A stretch of DNA of 64,000 bases, taken from Elusimicrobiota bacterium (GTDB lineage Bacteria > Elusimicrobiota > Elusimicrobia > Elusimicrobiales > UBA9959). The DNA lies in assembly GCA_019135865.1 (NCBI GenBank), contig JAGVVD010000052.1:139011-203010 (forward strand), in the 5' to 3' direction. Every line of letters begins with the position of its first letter. Position 1 is the stretch's first letter. Shown here piece by piece: positions 17,000 to 25,269 of the stretch. The notes beneath the pieces were generated by a model that saw only the letters and a program-made list of their open reading frames with translations, was not told where the DNA came from and made no database searches. Position numbers and translations under genes: made by a program.

Positions 17000-17149
17000 G
17001 ATGCGGTCCTCATCGATAAACTATCACATTGCCGGCCGCGGAGGCCAGAGCAGGCCGGGGCCCGGTCAGACGCCGCGACCAGCCCCGCCCGCCCCGGCAG
17101 TCCCAGGAAAGAAGGGCCCGCCGGAGCGTGATGCCGTACCTTGCGGCCA

Positions 17150-17187
17150 AATAAGTCAACAACTCAACAAGTCAACAACGTCCCCTA
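17150..17187 (-). repeat. 38 bp dispersed repeat, copy B (inverted partner of 12517-12554)
   Basis: Reverse complement is identical to copy A over 38 bases. It encodes the last residues and stop of the Ca2+ ATPase (the end RGRC and TGA come from the repeat). Confidence 0.9.
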
Positions 17188-19802
17188 TATTTGGCTAGTT
17201 CGCCGGAGAGGAAGATGGCGGCGGCGAGAGCGGAGGCAAGGGCCAGGTCGGCGCCGGAGAGCGGGACGGTGCGGAAGAATTCGCGCATGAAGGGCGCGTA
17301 TATGACCGCGGTCTGCATAACCGCCGACAGGGCGACGGCGCCGAGCAGCTTCGGGTTCTTCAGCGCGCGCGCGGCGAAGAAGTCGCGGCCGGGGCTGACG
17401 GTGAGCGCCTGCGCCAGCTGCGAGAAGGTCAGCGTGGTGAAGAGCATGGTCTGCCAGGCCGGGTCGCCGGCGCGCCAGTAATGCCAGCCCGCTCCCAGCG
17501 AGACCGCGCACATCAGGGCGCTGCTCCAGATTATGTGCGCCGTCATGCCGCGGGTGAAGACGCCGCGGTCGGTCCTGCGCGGCGGCCGCCGCATGACGCC
17601 CGCCTCGGCCGGCTGCACGCCTATGGCCAGCGCCGGCAGGCCGTCGGTCACCAGGTTCATCCACAGCAGCTGCGCCGGAAGCAGGGCCAGCGGCATGCCC
17701 AGGAAGGGCGAGACGAACATGACCATTATCTCGCCCGCGTTGCAGGAGACGAGGTAGCGCGTGAACTTGAGGATATTGTCGTAGATGACGCGGCCCTCCT
17801 CGACGGCCGCCACTATCGTGGAGAAATCGTCGTCGAGCAGGACCATGTCGGCCGCGCCCTTGGAAACGTCGGTGCCGGTTATCCCCATCGCGACGCCGAT
17901 ATGCGCTTTCTTGAGCGCCGGCGCGTCGTTGACGCCGTCGCCGGTCATCGCGACGATGTGGCCGCGCTCCTGCAGGGCGTCCACTATGCGCAGTTTGTGC
18001 TCGGGCGAGACCCGCGCGTACACCGAGACGCCTTCGGCCAGCCCCGCCAGCCTGCGGGCGCCCATCCCGTCCAGTTCCGCGCCGGTGACGGCCGCGCCGC
18101 CGGGGAAACCTATCTCGGTCGCCACCGCGCGGGCGGTCAGCGGCTGGTCGCCGGTTATCATCACCGGCTTCATGCCGGCGGCCAGGCAGGTGCGTACGGC
18201 CGCAGGCGTCCCGGGCCTGGGCGGATCGATGAGACCGGCCAGGCCGAGGAAGGTCAGGTCCCGCTCCAGCTCCGCCGCGCCGGCTTCCGGCGGCAGGTCC
18301 CTGGCCGCCGCCGCCACGCCCAGCACGCGCATGCCGCGCGAGGCCAGCTCCGAATTGGCCTCCAGTATCCTCCGGCGGCCCGCCTCGTCCAGCGGTCCCG
18401 CCGTTCCGTTCTCCAGCACCGAGGAGCATTTCTCGAGCAGCCGCTCCGGCGCGCCCTTGGCGAGCGTCAGCGTCCCGCCGCCCGAGAAGGCGCGCAGCGG
18501 TTCCGGCGGGTCCCCGGCCGGCCTGTGCAGCGTGCTCATAAGCTTGCGCTCGGGGTCGAACGGGGCCTCGCCGACGCGCGGCAGCGCGCGCTCCAGTTCC
18601 GCCTTGCCGAGGCCGGCGGCCGCGGCCGCCTCGACCAGGGCCGTCTCCGTAGGGTCTCCGCCTCCCGCCCCCGGCTCCGCGTCGGAACACAGGGCCGCGG
18701 CGCACAAAGCCGCCAGCGCCTCCGGCGGTGCCGCGCCTTCGCCGGTTTCCCATGAAGAGCCGCCGGCCCACACTTCGCGCGCGGCCATGCGGTTGCCCGT
18801 AAGCGTGCCGGTCTTGTCGGAGCAGATGACGGTGACCGAGCCCAGCGTCTCCACCGCCGCCAGTTTCCTTATAAGGGCGTTGCGCTCCAGCATCCGCCAC
18901 GCGCCCAGCGAGAGCGCGATGGTGACGACGGCCGGCAGGCCCTCCGGCACGGCGGCGACGGCCAGGCTGACCGCGGCCAGGAACATGAGCTTCAGCTCCA
19001 CTCCGCGCAGCAGGCCCTGGGCGAAGATGACGGCCGTGATGGCCAGAGCGATGATGGCCAGCCGCCTGCCAAGAACGTTCAGGCGGGACTGGAGCGGGGT
19101 TTCGGCCTGTTCCGTCCCTTCCAGCATCCCCGCTATCCTGCCGAGCTCGGTGTCCATCCCGGTGGCCGTTACGAGCGCGCGGCCGCGGCCGTATACCGCG
19201 GAGGTCCCGGCGTAAACCATGGATCGGCGGTCGGCCAACTGGGCAGCGGCCTCCGACGGGTCCGCCGTCTTCTCCACCGGGGCCGATTCACCGGTAAGGG
19301 CGGCTTCATCCGTACGCAGGCTGCGCGATTCCAGCAGGCGGCAATCGGCCGGTATATGGTCGCCGTCGGCTATAATTATCACGTCGCCCGGCACCAGGTC
19401 CGCGGCCGGGATCTCGCCCGCGCGGCCGCCGCGCACGACGCGGACGGAGGGCGCGGCCATTTTCTTGAGCGCCTCCATGGCGCGGTCGGCCTTGTACTCC
19501 TGCCAGAAGCCGAGAGCGGCGTTCAGTACGAGTATGGCGGCTATGACGGCGGCGTCGCCGCGGTCATGCGTAAGGAAAGCTATGACGGCCGCGGCCGCCA
19601 GCACCATCATAAGGGCCGAGTTGAATTGTTCCCACAGTATCAGCCAAGGGCTGCGCGGCGGTTTCTCTCTCAGCAGGTTAGGGCCGCGCTCCCCGAGGCG
19701 CGCGGCGGCTTCCGCGCCGGTCAGGCCCGCGGCGGCGTCCGTCCGGAGGCGCGAGACGGCCTCCGCGGCGGAAATGGAATGCCAGAGCGTATCTTCGGTC
19801 AA
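17172..19802 (-). CDS. Cation-transporting P-type ATPase, probably Ca2+ (type IIA)
   Basis: An 876-residue ATP-driven pump of the inner membrane. It shows [22 protein letters not shown] (M4 with the ion-binding Glu), [13 protein letters not shown] with the phosphorylated Asp (about 330), and [19 protein letters not shown]5 has NAGEIMV and M6 has [17 protein letters not shown], the Asn/Thr/Asp set of calcium pumps. The start is TTG after GGGGGA; it gives the expected N-terminus ([14 protein letters not shown]), whereas a longer reading adds unrelated sequence. TATAAT lies at 19818-19823. The C-terminus ends within the 38 bp repeat, so a few original terminal residues may have been replaced. 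Confidence 0.92.
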   Translation of the reverse strand: MTEDTLWHSISAAEAVSRLRTDAAAGLTGAEAAARLGERGPNLLREKPPRSPWLILWEQFNSALMMVLAAAAVIAFLTHDRGDAAVIAAILVLNAALGFWQEYKADRAMEALKKMAAPSVRVVRGGRAGEIPAADLVPGDVIIIADGDHIPADCRLLESRSLRTDEAALTGESAPVEKTADPSEAAAQLADRRSMVYAGTSAVYGRGRALVTATGMDTELGRIAGMLEGTEQAETPLQSRLNVLGRRLAIIALAITAVIFAQGLLRGVELKLMFLAAVSLAVAAVPEGLPAVVTIALSLGAWRMLERNALIRKLAAVETLGSVTVICSDKTGTLTGNRMAAREVWAGGSSWETGEGAAPPEALAALCAAALCSDAEPGAGGGDPTETALVEAAAAAGLGKAELERALPRVGEAPFDPERKLMSTLHRPAGDPPEPLRAFSGGGTLTLAKGAPERLLEKCSSVLENGTAGPLDEAGRRRILEANSELASRGMRVLGVAAAARDLPPEAGAAELERDLTFLGLAGLIDPPRPGTPAAVRTCLAAGMKPVMITGDQPLTARAVATEIGFPGGAAVTGAELDGMGARRLAGLAEGVSVYARVSPEHKLRIVDALQERGHIVAMTGDGVNDAPALKKAHIGVAMGITGTDVSKGAADMVLLDDDFSTIVAAVEEGRVIYDNILKFTRYLVSCNAGEIMVMFVSPFLGMPLALLPAQLLWMNLVTDGLPALAIGVQPAEAGVMRRPPRRTDRGVFTRGMTAHIIWSSALMCAVSLGAGWHYWRAGDPAWQTMLFTTLTFSQLAQALTVSPGRDFFAARALKNPKLLGAVALSAVMQTAVIYAPFMREFFRTVPLSGADLALASALAAAIFLSGELAKYRGRC

Positions 19803-19817
19803 TCGTCCCCCATTATG

Positions 19818-19823
19818 ATTATA
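19818..19823 (-). promoter_or_regulatory. -10 element of the Ca2+ ATPase gene
   Basis: Perfect TATAAT on the minus strand, 15 bases before the TTG start; divergent from the promoter at 19866. Confidence 0.5.
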
Positions 19824-19865
19824 ACATGGAGGAGGGGGCGGGTTCCGGAGTCCCGCCAAAACTAA

Positions 19866-19871
19866 TACAAT
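19866..19871 (+). promoter_or_regulatory. -10 element of the GT-C-like membrane gene (leaderless)
   Basis: TACAAT with exactly six bases to the ATG at 19878; no ribosome binding site is visible. Confidence 0.5.
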
Positions 19872-19877
19872 CTGACG

Positions 19878-21509
19878 ATGACCCCGAACGGCGGAAGAGC
19901 CGCGCTTTTTTTGACGGGGGGAGCGCTGGCCCTGCCCGCTCTCCTCAAGCCGATACAGAACCCGGACCTGTTCTGGCATCTTTCCGCGGGCCGCCGGCTC
20001 GCGGAGACGGGGAATTTCGTGCGCGAGGATTTCCTGTCCTGGACGCTGGCGGGCGCGCCCTGGTCCAATTTCGAATGGCTGCCGCAGCTGCTCTACCACG
20101 CCCTGCACTCCGCCGGCGGTTTCGGCGCGCTGTTCCTGCTGAAGACCGCGCTGCTGGCCGCCTGCCTGGTCCCCCTGTGGGGGATACTCCGGCTAAATTC
20201 GCGCGAGGCCTACGCGCCGGCGCTGCTGCCGCTCTTCTCTTTCGCCATCCTGCCTCATTCGGACCTGCGGCCGGACAATTTTTCCATACTCCTGTTCACC
20301 CTGGTCCTGTGGCGGCTCGAAGCGCTGCGTTCGCGCCGCGCCGGCCCGTCCCCCGCGGATATCGCCGGGGGCGCGGCGCTTTTCCTGCTCTGGGGCAACC
20401 TGCATCCCGGTTTCCTGTTCGGTCTCGCGCTCATAGCCGCCTATGGCTTCGGCTCCGCGCGGGCCGGGGTTCCGCGCGGGCCCTGGGCGGCGCTGTGGTG
20501 CGCCTGCGCGGCGGCCCCGCTCGTGAATCCCAACGGATGGCTTCTTTACGGCGTGGCGGCGGGGCATCAGTCGCAGGCTTCCGAGCTGGGGCGCTATATC
20601 TCGGAGTGGGCGCGCCCGTCGTTCGGAGAGCCTTCCCACCGCCCGGCGCTGCTGGCCGCCGCGGCCGCCGCCCTGCTGCTGGCGAGGGGCTTTCTAAAAA
20701 AAAGACCGGCGCCGCCGGAGCACATTCTCTGCTTCGTTTTCTTCGCCGCGGCGGGACTGCTGCACTCGCGGCATATGCTTTTCGTCGTTCCGCTCCTGGC
20801 CGGGCCTTTGGCGGCGCTGCTGCCGGAAGCCTCCGGGCGCCGGAGCCGGGCCGGCCAGGCGGCGGTCGTCGCGGCGCTGCTGGTCTTCGCCCTCCCGCCG
20901 CTGGACCAGCTGCTGGACAGGAAGGGCGCGCTGCCTTACCGCTCTCCCTCCGCGGCGGCCTATCTGAAAGAGAAAGCCCCGGCGCTGGCGGGCCTGAAAA
21001 TGCTCAATACCTGGGCCTGGGGCGGCTGGCTGGGATACGAACTCGGACCTTCCGGCTACCGGGTCTTCGCCGACGGCAGGTACCTGTTCCACCATTTTTT
21101 ACCGGAGCTGGTCCGCCCTTTCACCGCGGAAGAGTGGGCGGAATTCCTGGAGCGGCGCGGATTCGGACTGGCCGTCCTGCCGCCAGGCCGCTTTCCTCCC
21201 CCGCCGGAGGCGGAGTGGGCGCTCCTTTTCTGGGACATGAAGCTGGCCGTTTACGCCCGCCGCCGCTCTTTGCCGCCGGCCGGGGCCGGCCTGCCGGAAC
21301 TCAAGTACCTCAGGCCCGGAGGCGACGGGGAGGCGCTCGAACTGGCCCGCGCGGGCCGGGTCGGCCGGCGCGAACTGGAAAAGGAAGCCGCCCGGCTCGG
21401 CGCCTTTCAGGACCCGGCCGACCCTTTCTCCCTGGCCGGCCCGCTGAACGGCTGGCGGTCGGCCCTGGAAGCCGTATGCGCTTCGCCGGGCGCGGCCTGC
21501 CGTCCGTAA
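19878..21509 (+). CDS. Large polytopic membrane protein, GT-C-like
   Basis: A 543-residue membrane protein with about ten hydrophobic segments. NPDLFWHLSAGRRLAETGNF followed by LSWTLAGAPWSNFEWLPQLLYHAL matches the start of bacterial GT-C-like membrane proteins (D-x-x-W-H then a P-W-x-x-x-E-W loop), where an early acidic loop residue is often catalytic. A soluble C-terminal region from about 360 includes LNTWAWGGWLGYEL and VFADGRYLFHHFL. No sugar or lipid substrate can be named. A very short message leader is likely. coaD follows 36 bases later with its own ribosome binding site. Confidence 0.72.
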   Translation: MTPNGGRAALFLTGGALALPALLKPIQNPDLFWHLSAGRRLAETGNFVREDFLSWTLAGAPWSNFEWLPQLLYHALHSAGGFGALFLLKTALLAACLVPLWGILRLNSREAYAPALLPLFSFAILPHSDLRPDNFSILLFTLVLWRLEALRSRRAGPSPADIAGGAALFLLWGNLHPGFLFGLALIAAYGFGSARAGVPRGPWAALWCACAAAPLVNPNGWLLYGVAAGHQSQASELGRYISEWARPSFGEPSHRPALLAAAAAALLLARGFLKKRPAPPEHILCFVFFAAAGLLHSRHMLFVVPLLAGPLAALLPEASGRRSRAGQAAVVAALLVFALPPLDQLLDRKGALPYRSPSAAAYLKEKAPALAGLKMLNTWAWGGWLGYELGPSGYRVFADGRYLFHHFLPELVRPFTAEEWAEFLERRGFGLAVLPPGRFPPPPEAEWALLFWDMKLAVYARRRSLPPAGAGLPELKYLRPGGDGEALELARAGRVGRRELEKEAARLGAFQDPADPFSLAGPLNGWRSALEAVCASPGAACRP

Positions 21510-21545
21510 GCCCGCTTTATATATAATTTAAGGAAAGGGAGCCCT

Positions 21546-22031
21546 ATGCAAAAGAGAATCGCGGTCTATCCCGGCAGTTTCGATCCCGTCACTTTCGGCC
21601 ACCTGGACATAATCGACCGGGCCGGCAGGATCTTCGACAAGATCATAGTCAGCGTTTTCGTACACAGCGCCAAGAAGAGTATGTTCACCGTGCCGGAGCG
21701 CGTGGAGATGCTCAAGACCGTGCTCAAAGGCCGGAAGAACATCGAGGTGGACTGCTTCGAGGGCCTGCTGGTGGATTATGTCCGCCGCAAGAAGACCGAC
21801 GTGGTCATCCGCGGCCTGCGCGCCATCTCGGACCTGGAGTACGAGTTCCAGATAGCGGCCATAAACCGCACGCTCTACCGCGACATCGAGACCGTCTTCT
21901 TCATGCCGCGCCAGCGCTATACCTATCTCTCGTCGAGCGTCGTGCGCGATATCGCGCATTTCGGCGGCGACGTCGAAAAACTGGTGCCGCCCCATGTCGC
22001 CCGCATGATAAAGAACAGGAGGAAGAAATGA
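21546..22031 (+). CDS. coaD: Phosphopantetheine adenylyltransferase
   Basis: Fourth step of coenzyme A synthesis: transfers AMP from ATP to 4'-phosphopantetheine. Its 161 residues contain VYPGSFDPVTFGHLDII (nucleotidyltransferase HxGH-type site, here TFGH), VIRGLRAISDLEYEFQIAAINR and the ISSSxVR-like YLSSSVVRDIAHFGG. AGGAAAGGGAG precedes the ATG. Its stop overlaps the prlC start (ATGA). Confidence 0.96.
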   Translation: MQKRIAVYPGSFDPVTFGHLDIIDRAGRIFDKIIVSVFVHSAKKSMFTVPERVEMLKTVLKGRKNIEVDCFEGLLVDYVRRKKTDVVIRGLRAISDLEYEFQIAAINRTLYRDIETVFFMPRQRYTYLSSSVVRDIAHFGGDVEKLVPPHVARMIKNRRKK

Positions 22032-24088
22032 CCGACAACCCGCTGCTCTCAGCCGAAGGGCTCCCGAAATACGACGAGATACGCCCCGAGCACGTCCTGC
22101 CGGCCGTGGAGGCCCTGGCCGCCGCCATGGAGAAGGACCTGGCCCGCATAGAGAAGGACCTGACCCCGCCCTCCTGGGACAGCGTCATAGAGGAACTCAA
22201 TACGGCCGAGGAGTGGTTCGAGCGGGTCTGGTCGCCGGTCGGCCACCTCAACGCCGTCCGCAACGAGCCGGCGCTGCGCGAGGCCTACCTCGCGGCGCAG
22301 CCGAAGATAGTCGCCCTTTCCCTCAAGCTGGGCCAGTCGAAGGAGATCTACGAGAAGCTGCTGGCGATAAAGAAAGGCGGCGACTGGGACTCGCTCGACG
22401 AAGGGCAGAAGCGCGCGATAGACCATCGCCTCATAGGCGCCGAACTCTCCGGCATAGCGCTGGAGGGGGAGAAGCGCGAGCGGTTCAACAAGCTCTCCGA
22501 GGAACTCTCGCAGCTCGCGACGAAGTTCAACAACAATGTCCTCGATTCGACCAAGGCTTTCAAGCTGGTCCTGAAAGAGAAGGCCGAGGTGGAAGGCCTG
22601 ACCGGCTCCATAAAGGAGATGCTGGCCCACTCCTACGCGCGCGAGAACGCGCCGGCGAAACCCGACCCCGACAACGGCCCCTGGCTGCTGACGCTGGACG
22701 CCCCGGTCTATGTCGCCTTCATGCAGTTCGGCGCGAACAGGTCCCTCCGGGAGAAGCTCTACCGCGCCTTCGTCTCGCGCGCCTCCTCCGGCGACAAGGA
22801 CAATACCCCGCTGATGACCCGGATACTGGAGCTCCGCAAGGAGAAGGCCTCGCTGCTGGGCTACAGGAGCTACGCCGAGGTCTCGCTGGCCACCAAGATG
22901 GCGCGCGACCCGGGCGAGGTCAACGCCCTGCTCGAAGAACTGCTCAAAGCCTCGTACGAGCCGGCCAAAAAGGAGCTGGCCGAGCTGACCGCTTTCGCCA
23001 ACGCGGGGGGCCATCAGGGCCCGCTGGCGCACTGGGACGTCTCCTACTGGGGCAAGCGCCTTGAGGAGAAGAAGTTCGGCTATACCGACGAGGAGCTGCG
23101 CCCGTATTTCTCGCTGGAGAAGGTGCTCGGCGGCCTGTTCGCCGTGACGGAGCGCCTCTTCGGCGTGACGGTGAAAGCCGCCGACGGCGAGGCCCGGACC
23201 TGGAACAAGGACGTGCGCTTCTTCAGGATATCCGACAAGTCCGGCAGGCATATAGCCTCCTTCTTCCTCGACGCCTATTCCCGCCCGGAGAACAAGCGCG
23301 GCGGCGCCTGGATGAACGGCATACACGGCCGCCGGGTCTGGAAGGGCGGAGAGCGCATCCCCGTGGCCACGCTGGTCTGCAACTTCACCCCGCCGGTCGG
23401 CGAAAAACCCTCGCTGCTGACCTTCGGCGAGGTGACGACCATGTTCCACGAGTTCGGCCACGGCCTGCAGCACATGCTGACCAAGATCGGCTACTCCGAC
23501 GTGGCAGGCATCGGCGGCGTCGAATGGGACGCGGTCGAGCTGGCCAGCCAGTTCATGGAGAATTGGTGCTACCACAAGGAGACGCTGCTCGGAATGGCGA
23601 AGCATTACAAGACCGGCGAGACGCTGCCGCTGGCGACCTATGAGAAGATGTATGCGGCCCGCTCCTATCACGCCGGCATGATGATGCTCAGGCAGCTCAG
23701 CTTCGCCATGACCGACATGGCGCTGCATACCGCCGATAAGCCGGACATCAAGGCGATAGAGAAGGCCGTGGCGGACCGCACCGCGCTGATCCCGCCGCTG
23801 CCCGGGAACAGGTTCCTCTGCGCGTTCTCGCATATCTTCGCCGGCGGCTACGCCGCGGGATACTACAGCTACAAGTGGGCCGAGGTGCTCAGCGCCGACG
23901 CCTTCTCGGCCTTCGAGGAGGCCGGGCTGGAGGACCCCGAGGCGCTGTCGCAGACCGGCGCCAGGTTCCGCGACACCGTGCTGGCGCTGGGCGGCAGCCG
24001 GCACCCCGCCGAGGTGTTCAAGGCCTTCCGCGGCCGCGAGCCCAGCCCGAAGGCGCTGCTGCGCCACAGCGGCCTCGTCAGCGCCTGA
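22028..24088 (+). CDS. prlC: Oligopeptidase A, M3 zinc metallopeptidase
   Basis: A cytoplasmic peptidase that degrades short peptides, including cleaved signal peptides in characterised relatives. Its 686 residues match the family along their length: NPLLSAEGLPKYDEIRPEHVLPAVEAL at the start, SPVGHLNAVRNEPALREAY, FNNNVLDSTKAFKL, and the zinc site FHEFGHGLQHML (HExxH-type HEFGH near residue 474) with the downstream glutamate in GGVEWDAVELASQF. FSHIFAGGYAAGYYSYKWAEVLSAD is the conserved substrate-binding end. It overlaps coaD by four bases. Confidence 0.95.
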   Translation: MTDNPLLSAEGLPKYDEIRPEHVLPAVEALAAAMEKDLARIEKDLTPPSWDSVIEELNTAEEWFERVWSPVGHLNAVRNEPALREAYLAAQPKIVALSLKLGQSKEIYEKLLAIKKGGDWDSLDEGQKRAIDHRLIGAELSGIALEGEKRERFNKLSEELSQLATKFNNNVLDSTKAFKLVLKEKAEVEGLTGSIKEMLAHSYARENAPAKPDPDNGPWLLTLDAPVYVAFMQFGANRSLREKLYRAFVSRASSGDKDNTPLMTRILELRKEKASLLGYRSYAEVSLATKMARDPGEVNALLEELLKASYEPAKKELAELTAFANAGGHQGPLAHWDVSYWGKRLEEKKFGYTDEELRPYFSLEKVLGGLFAVTERLFGVTVKAADGEARTWNKDVRFFRISDKSGRHIASFFLDAYSRPENKRGGAWMNGIHGRRVWKGGERIPVATLVCNFTPPVGEKPSLLTFGEVTTMFHEFGHGLQHMLTKIGYSDVAGIGGVEWDAVELASQFMENWCYHKETLLGMAKHYKTGETLPLATYEKMYAARSYHAGMMMLRQLSFAMTDMALHTADKPDIKAIEKAVADRTALIPPLPGNRFLCAFSHIFAGGYAAGYYSYKWAEVLSADAFSAFEEAGLEDPEALSQTGARFRDTVLALGGSRHPAEVFKAFRGREPSPKALLRHSGLVSA

Positions 24089-24121
24089 GCGATAGTCCGT
24101 TGCTAGCCTCCATCGGTTAAT

Positions 24122-24165
24122 CATAACTGGCAGTCTTGACAAATGACTGCCAGTTATGTTATCCT
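24122..24165 (+). promoter_or_regulatory. Hsp20 operon promoter inside a CIRCE-like inverted repeat
   Basis: Perfect 14 bp arms CATAACTGGCAGTC (24122-24135) and its reverse complement (24145-24158) are separated by nine bases, TTGACAAAT, that contain the -35 TTGACA (24136-24141). A -10 TATCCT follows at 24160-24165 (18 base spacer). The nine-base spacing is that of the HrcA operator CIRCE, but the arms are a different sequence. Confidence 0.85.
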
Positions 24166-24172
24166 ATATACA

Positions 24173-24193
24173 GGACAGGCGGACCGCCTGTCC
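24173..24193 (+). promoter_or_regulatory. 5' leader hairpin of the Hsp20 operon
   Basis: Perfect 8 bp stem (24173-24180 with 24186-24193) and five-base loop at the predicted 5' end of the message. It leaves the GAGGTGAT ribosome binding site (24211-24218) free, so it looks like a 5' stabilising stem more than a simple ROSE-type thermometer. Confidence 0.55.
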
Positions 24194-24222
24194 GGCAAAG
24201 AACACCAAAAGAGGTGATATCT

Positions 24223-24657
24223 ATGAACCGCAAGGACATAGCTCCCCTCGAGAAAAGGACGGCGGCCTCCGGGGTTTTCGACAGCCTCGGCAGGGTCTTC
24301 GAGGACCTTTTCGACCTCGCGCCGTCCGGCCCGAACGCCCCGCAGATCGACATCAAGGAGACCGAAAAGTCGGTCGAGGTGCGCGCGGCGCTGCCCGGGG
24401 TGGAGAAAAAGGACATAAATATCGACCTCACGGAGAACGCCCTGGCGATCTCTTGTGAGCGTCGCGAAGAGAAGGAGGAGAAAGGCGGGGGCGGCTGGCT
24501 CCGCCGCGAGCAGAGCTACGGCCGCTTCTACCGCTCCTTCACCCTTCCCGCGCCCGTCAGGACGGGCGAGGCGAAGGCCGAGTACAGGGACGGCGTGCTG
24601 AAGCTGACCATGCCCAAGCAGAAGGCCGGCAAGGGCCGCCGCATCGATGTAGAATAA
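24223..24657 (+). CDS. Small heat shock protein Hsp20, first of pair
   Basis: A 144-residue ATP-independent holdase. The alpha-crystallin domain runs from about PQIDIKETEKSVEVRAALPGVEKKDINIDL to AEYRDGVLKLTMPK, with the typical GVEKKDI and DGVLKL motifs. It lacks an obvious C-terminal IXI motif. The start is the ATG after GAGGTGATAT; an upstream in-frame reading would begin inside the promoter. The second Hsp20 gene follows after 15 bases. Heat or stress control through the operator at 24122-24158 is inferred. Confidence 0.93.
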   Translation: MNRKDIAPLEKRTAASGVFDSLGRVFEDLFDLAPSGPNAPQIDIKETEKSVEVRAALPGVEKKDINIDLTENALAISCERREEKEEKGGGGWLRREQSYGRFYRSFTLPAPVRTGEAKAEYRDGVLKLTMPKQKAGKGRRIDVE

Positions 24658-24672
24658 GGAGAGTGACCTTAT

Positions 24673-25113
24673 ATGACCGGAGAAGTGGCGAAAATGGAGA
24701 AGGACCTCGCGAAAATGAGGGAGAACATCTATAACACGGTGGACGCCTTCCTGGGCGCCCGCCGGCCGCAGGCCGACACGGATTACGCGGGAGAGTGGAC
24801 GCCCGACGCCGACGTCACCGAGGACAAGGACGGGTTCACGGTCTACGCGGCCCTGCCAGGGGTTAGGAAGGAGGACGTGGAGACGGAGATAAAGGAGAAC
24901 GTTCTGGTGATAACCGGCCGTCGCGAGGCTAAATACGCCGCGGAGGAGGGCCTGGTGCGGCAGGAGATACCCGCCGGCCGCTTCTACCGCGCTTTCAAGA
25001 TAGGCGTGCCGGTGAAGTCGCAGGAGGTGAAGGCTTCGATGAAGGACGGCGTGCTCGAGATAAGGCTGCCCAAGTCCGACGAGGCCAAGCCCAACAGGAT
25101 AAAGATAGACTGA
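24673..25113 (+). CDS. Small heat shock protein Hsp20, second of pair
   Basis: A 146-residue paralogue of the preceding gene. The N-terminal helical part (EVAKMEKDLAKMRENIYNTVDAFL) is charged and different from the first copy. The alpha-crystallin domain has GFTVYAALPGVRKEDVETEIKENVLVITGRREA and SMKDGVLEIRLPK. The C-terminus NRIKID resembles the IXI oligomerisation motif that the first copy lacks, so hetero-oligomers are plausible. AAGGAGAG precedes the ATG; a terminator ends the operon. Confidence 0.93.
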   Translation: MTGEVAKMEKDLAKMRENIYNTVDAFLGARRPQADTDYAGEWTPDADVTEDKDGFTVYAALPGVRKEDVETEIKENVLVITGRREAKYAAEEGLVRQEIPAGRFYRAFKIGVPVKSQEVKASMKDGVLEIRLPKSDEAKPNRIKID

Positions 25114-25126
25114 ATAAGGACGGATG

Positions 25127-25164
25127 AAAAAAAGGCCCCGGCCCGGAAAGCCGGGGCCTTTTTT
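25127..25164 (+). terminator. Terminator of the Hsp20 operon
   Basis: GC-rich hairpin AAGGCCCCGG / CCGGGGCCTT with a run of six T, and A-rich on the other side. Confidence 0.9.
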
Positions 25165-25269
25165 CCCACGGGGCGCAGCGGCCCGGCCGCAGGTAGCGTC
25201 CGCGCTATTCCCCGGCACCCCAGATAATTACTAGTATCGTGTTCTCCGCCGCCCGGCGGCGGAACGGAT

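Noticed and set aside
19803-19811. Regulatory mini-ORF (ATG...TGA overlapping the TTG start of the Ca2+ ATPase)
   Set aside because: Its ATG is only four bases from the -10 hexamer, too close to be transcribed reliably.
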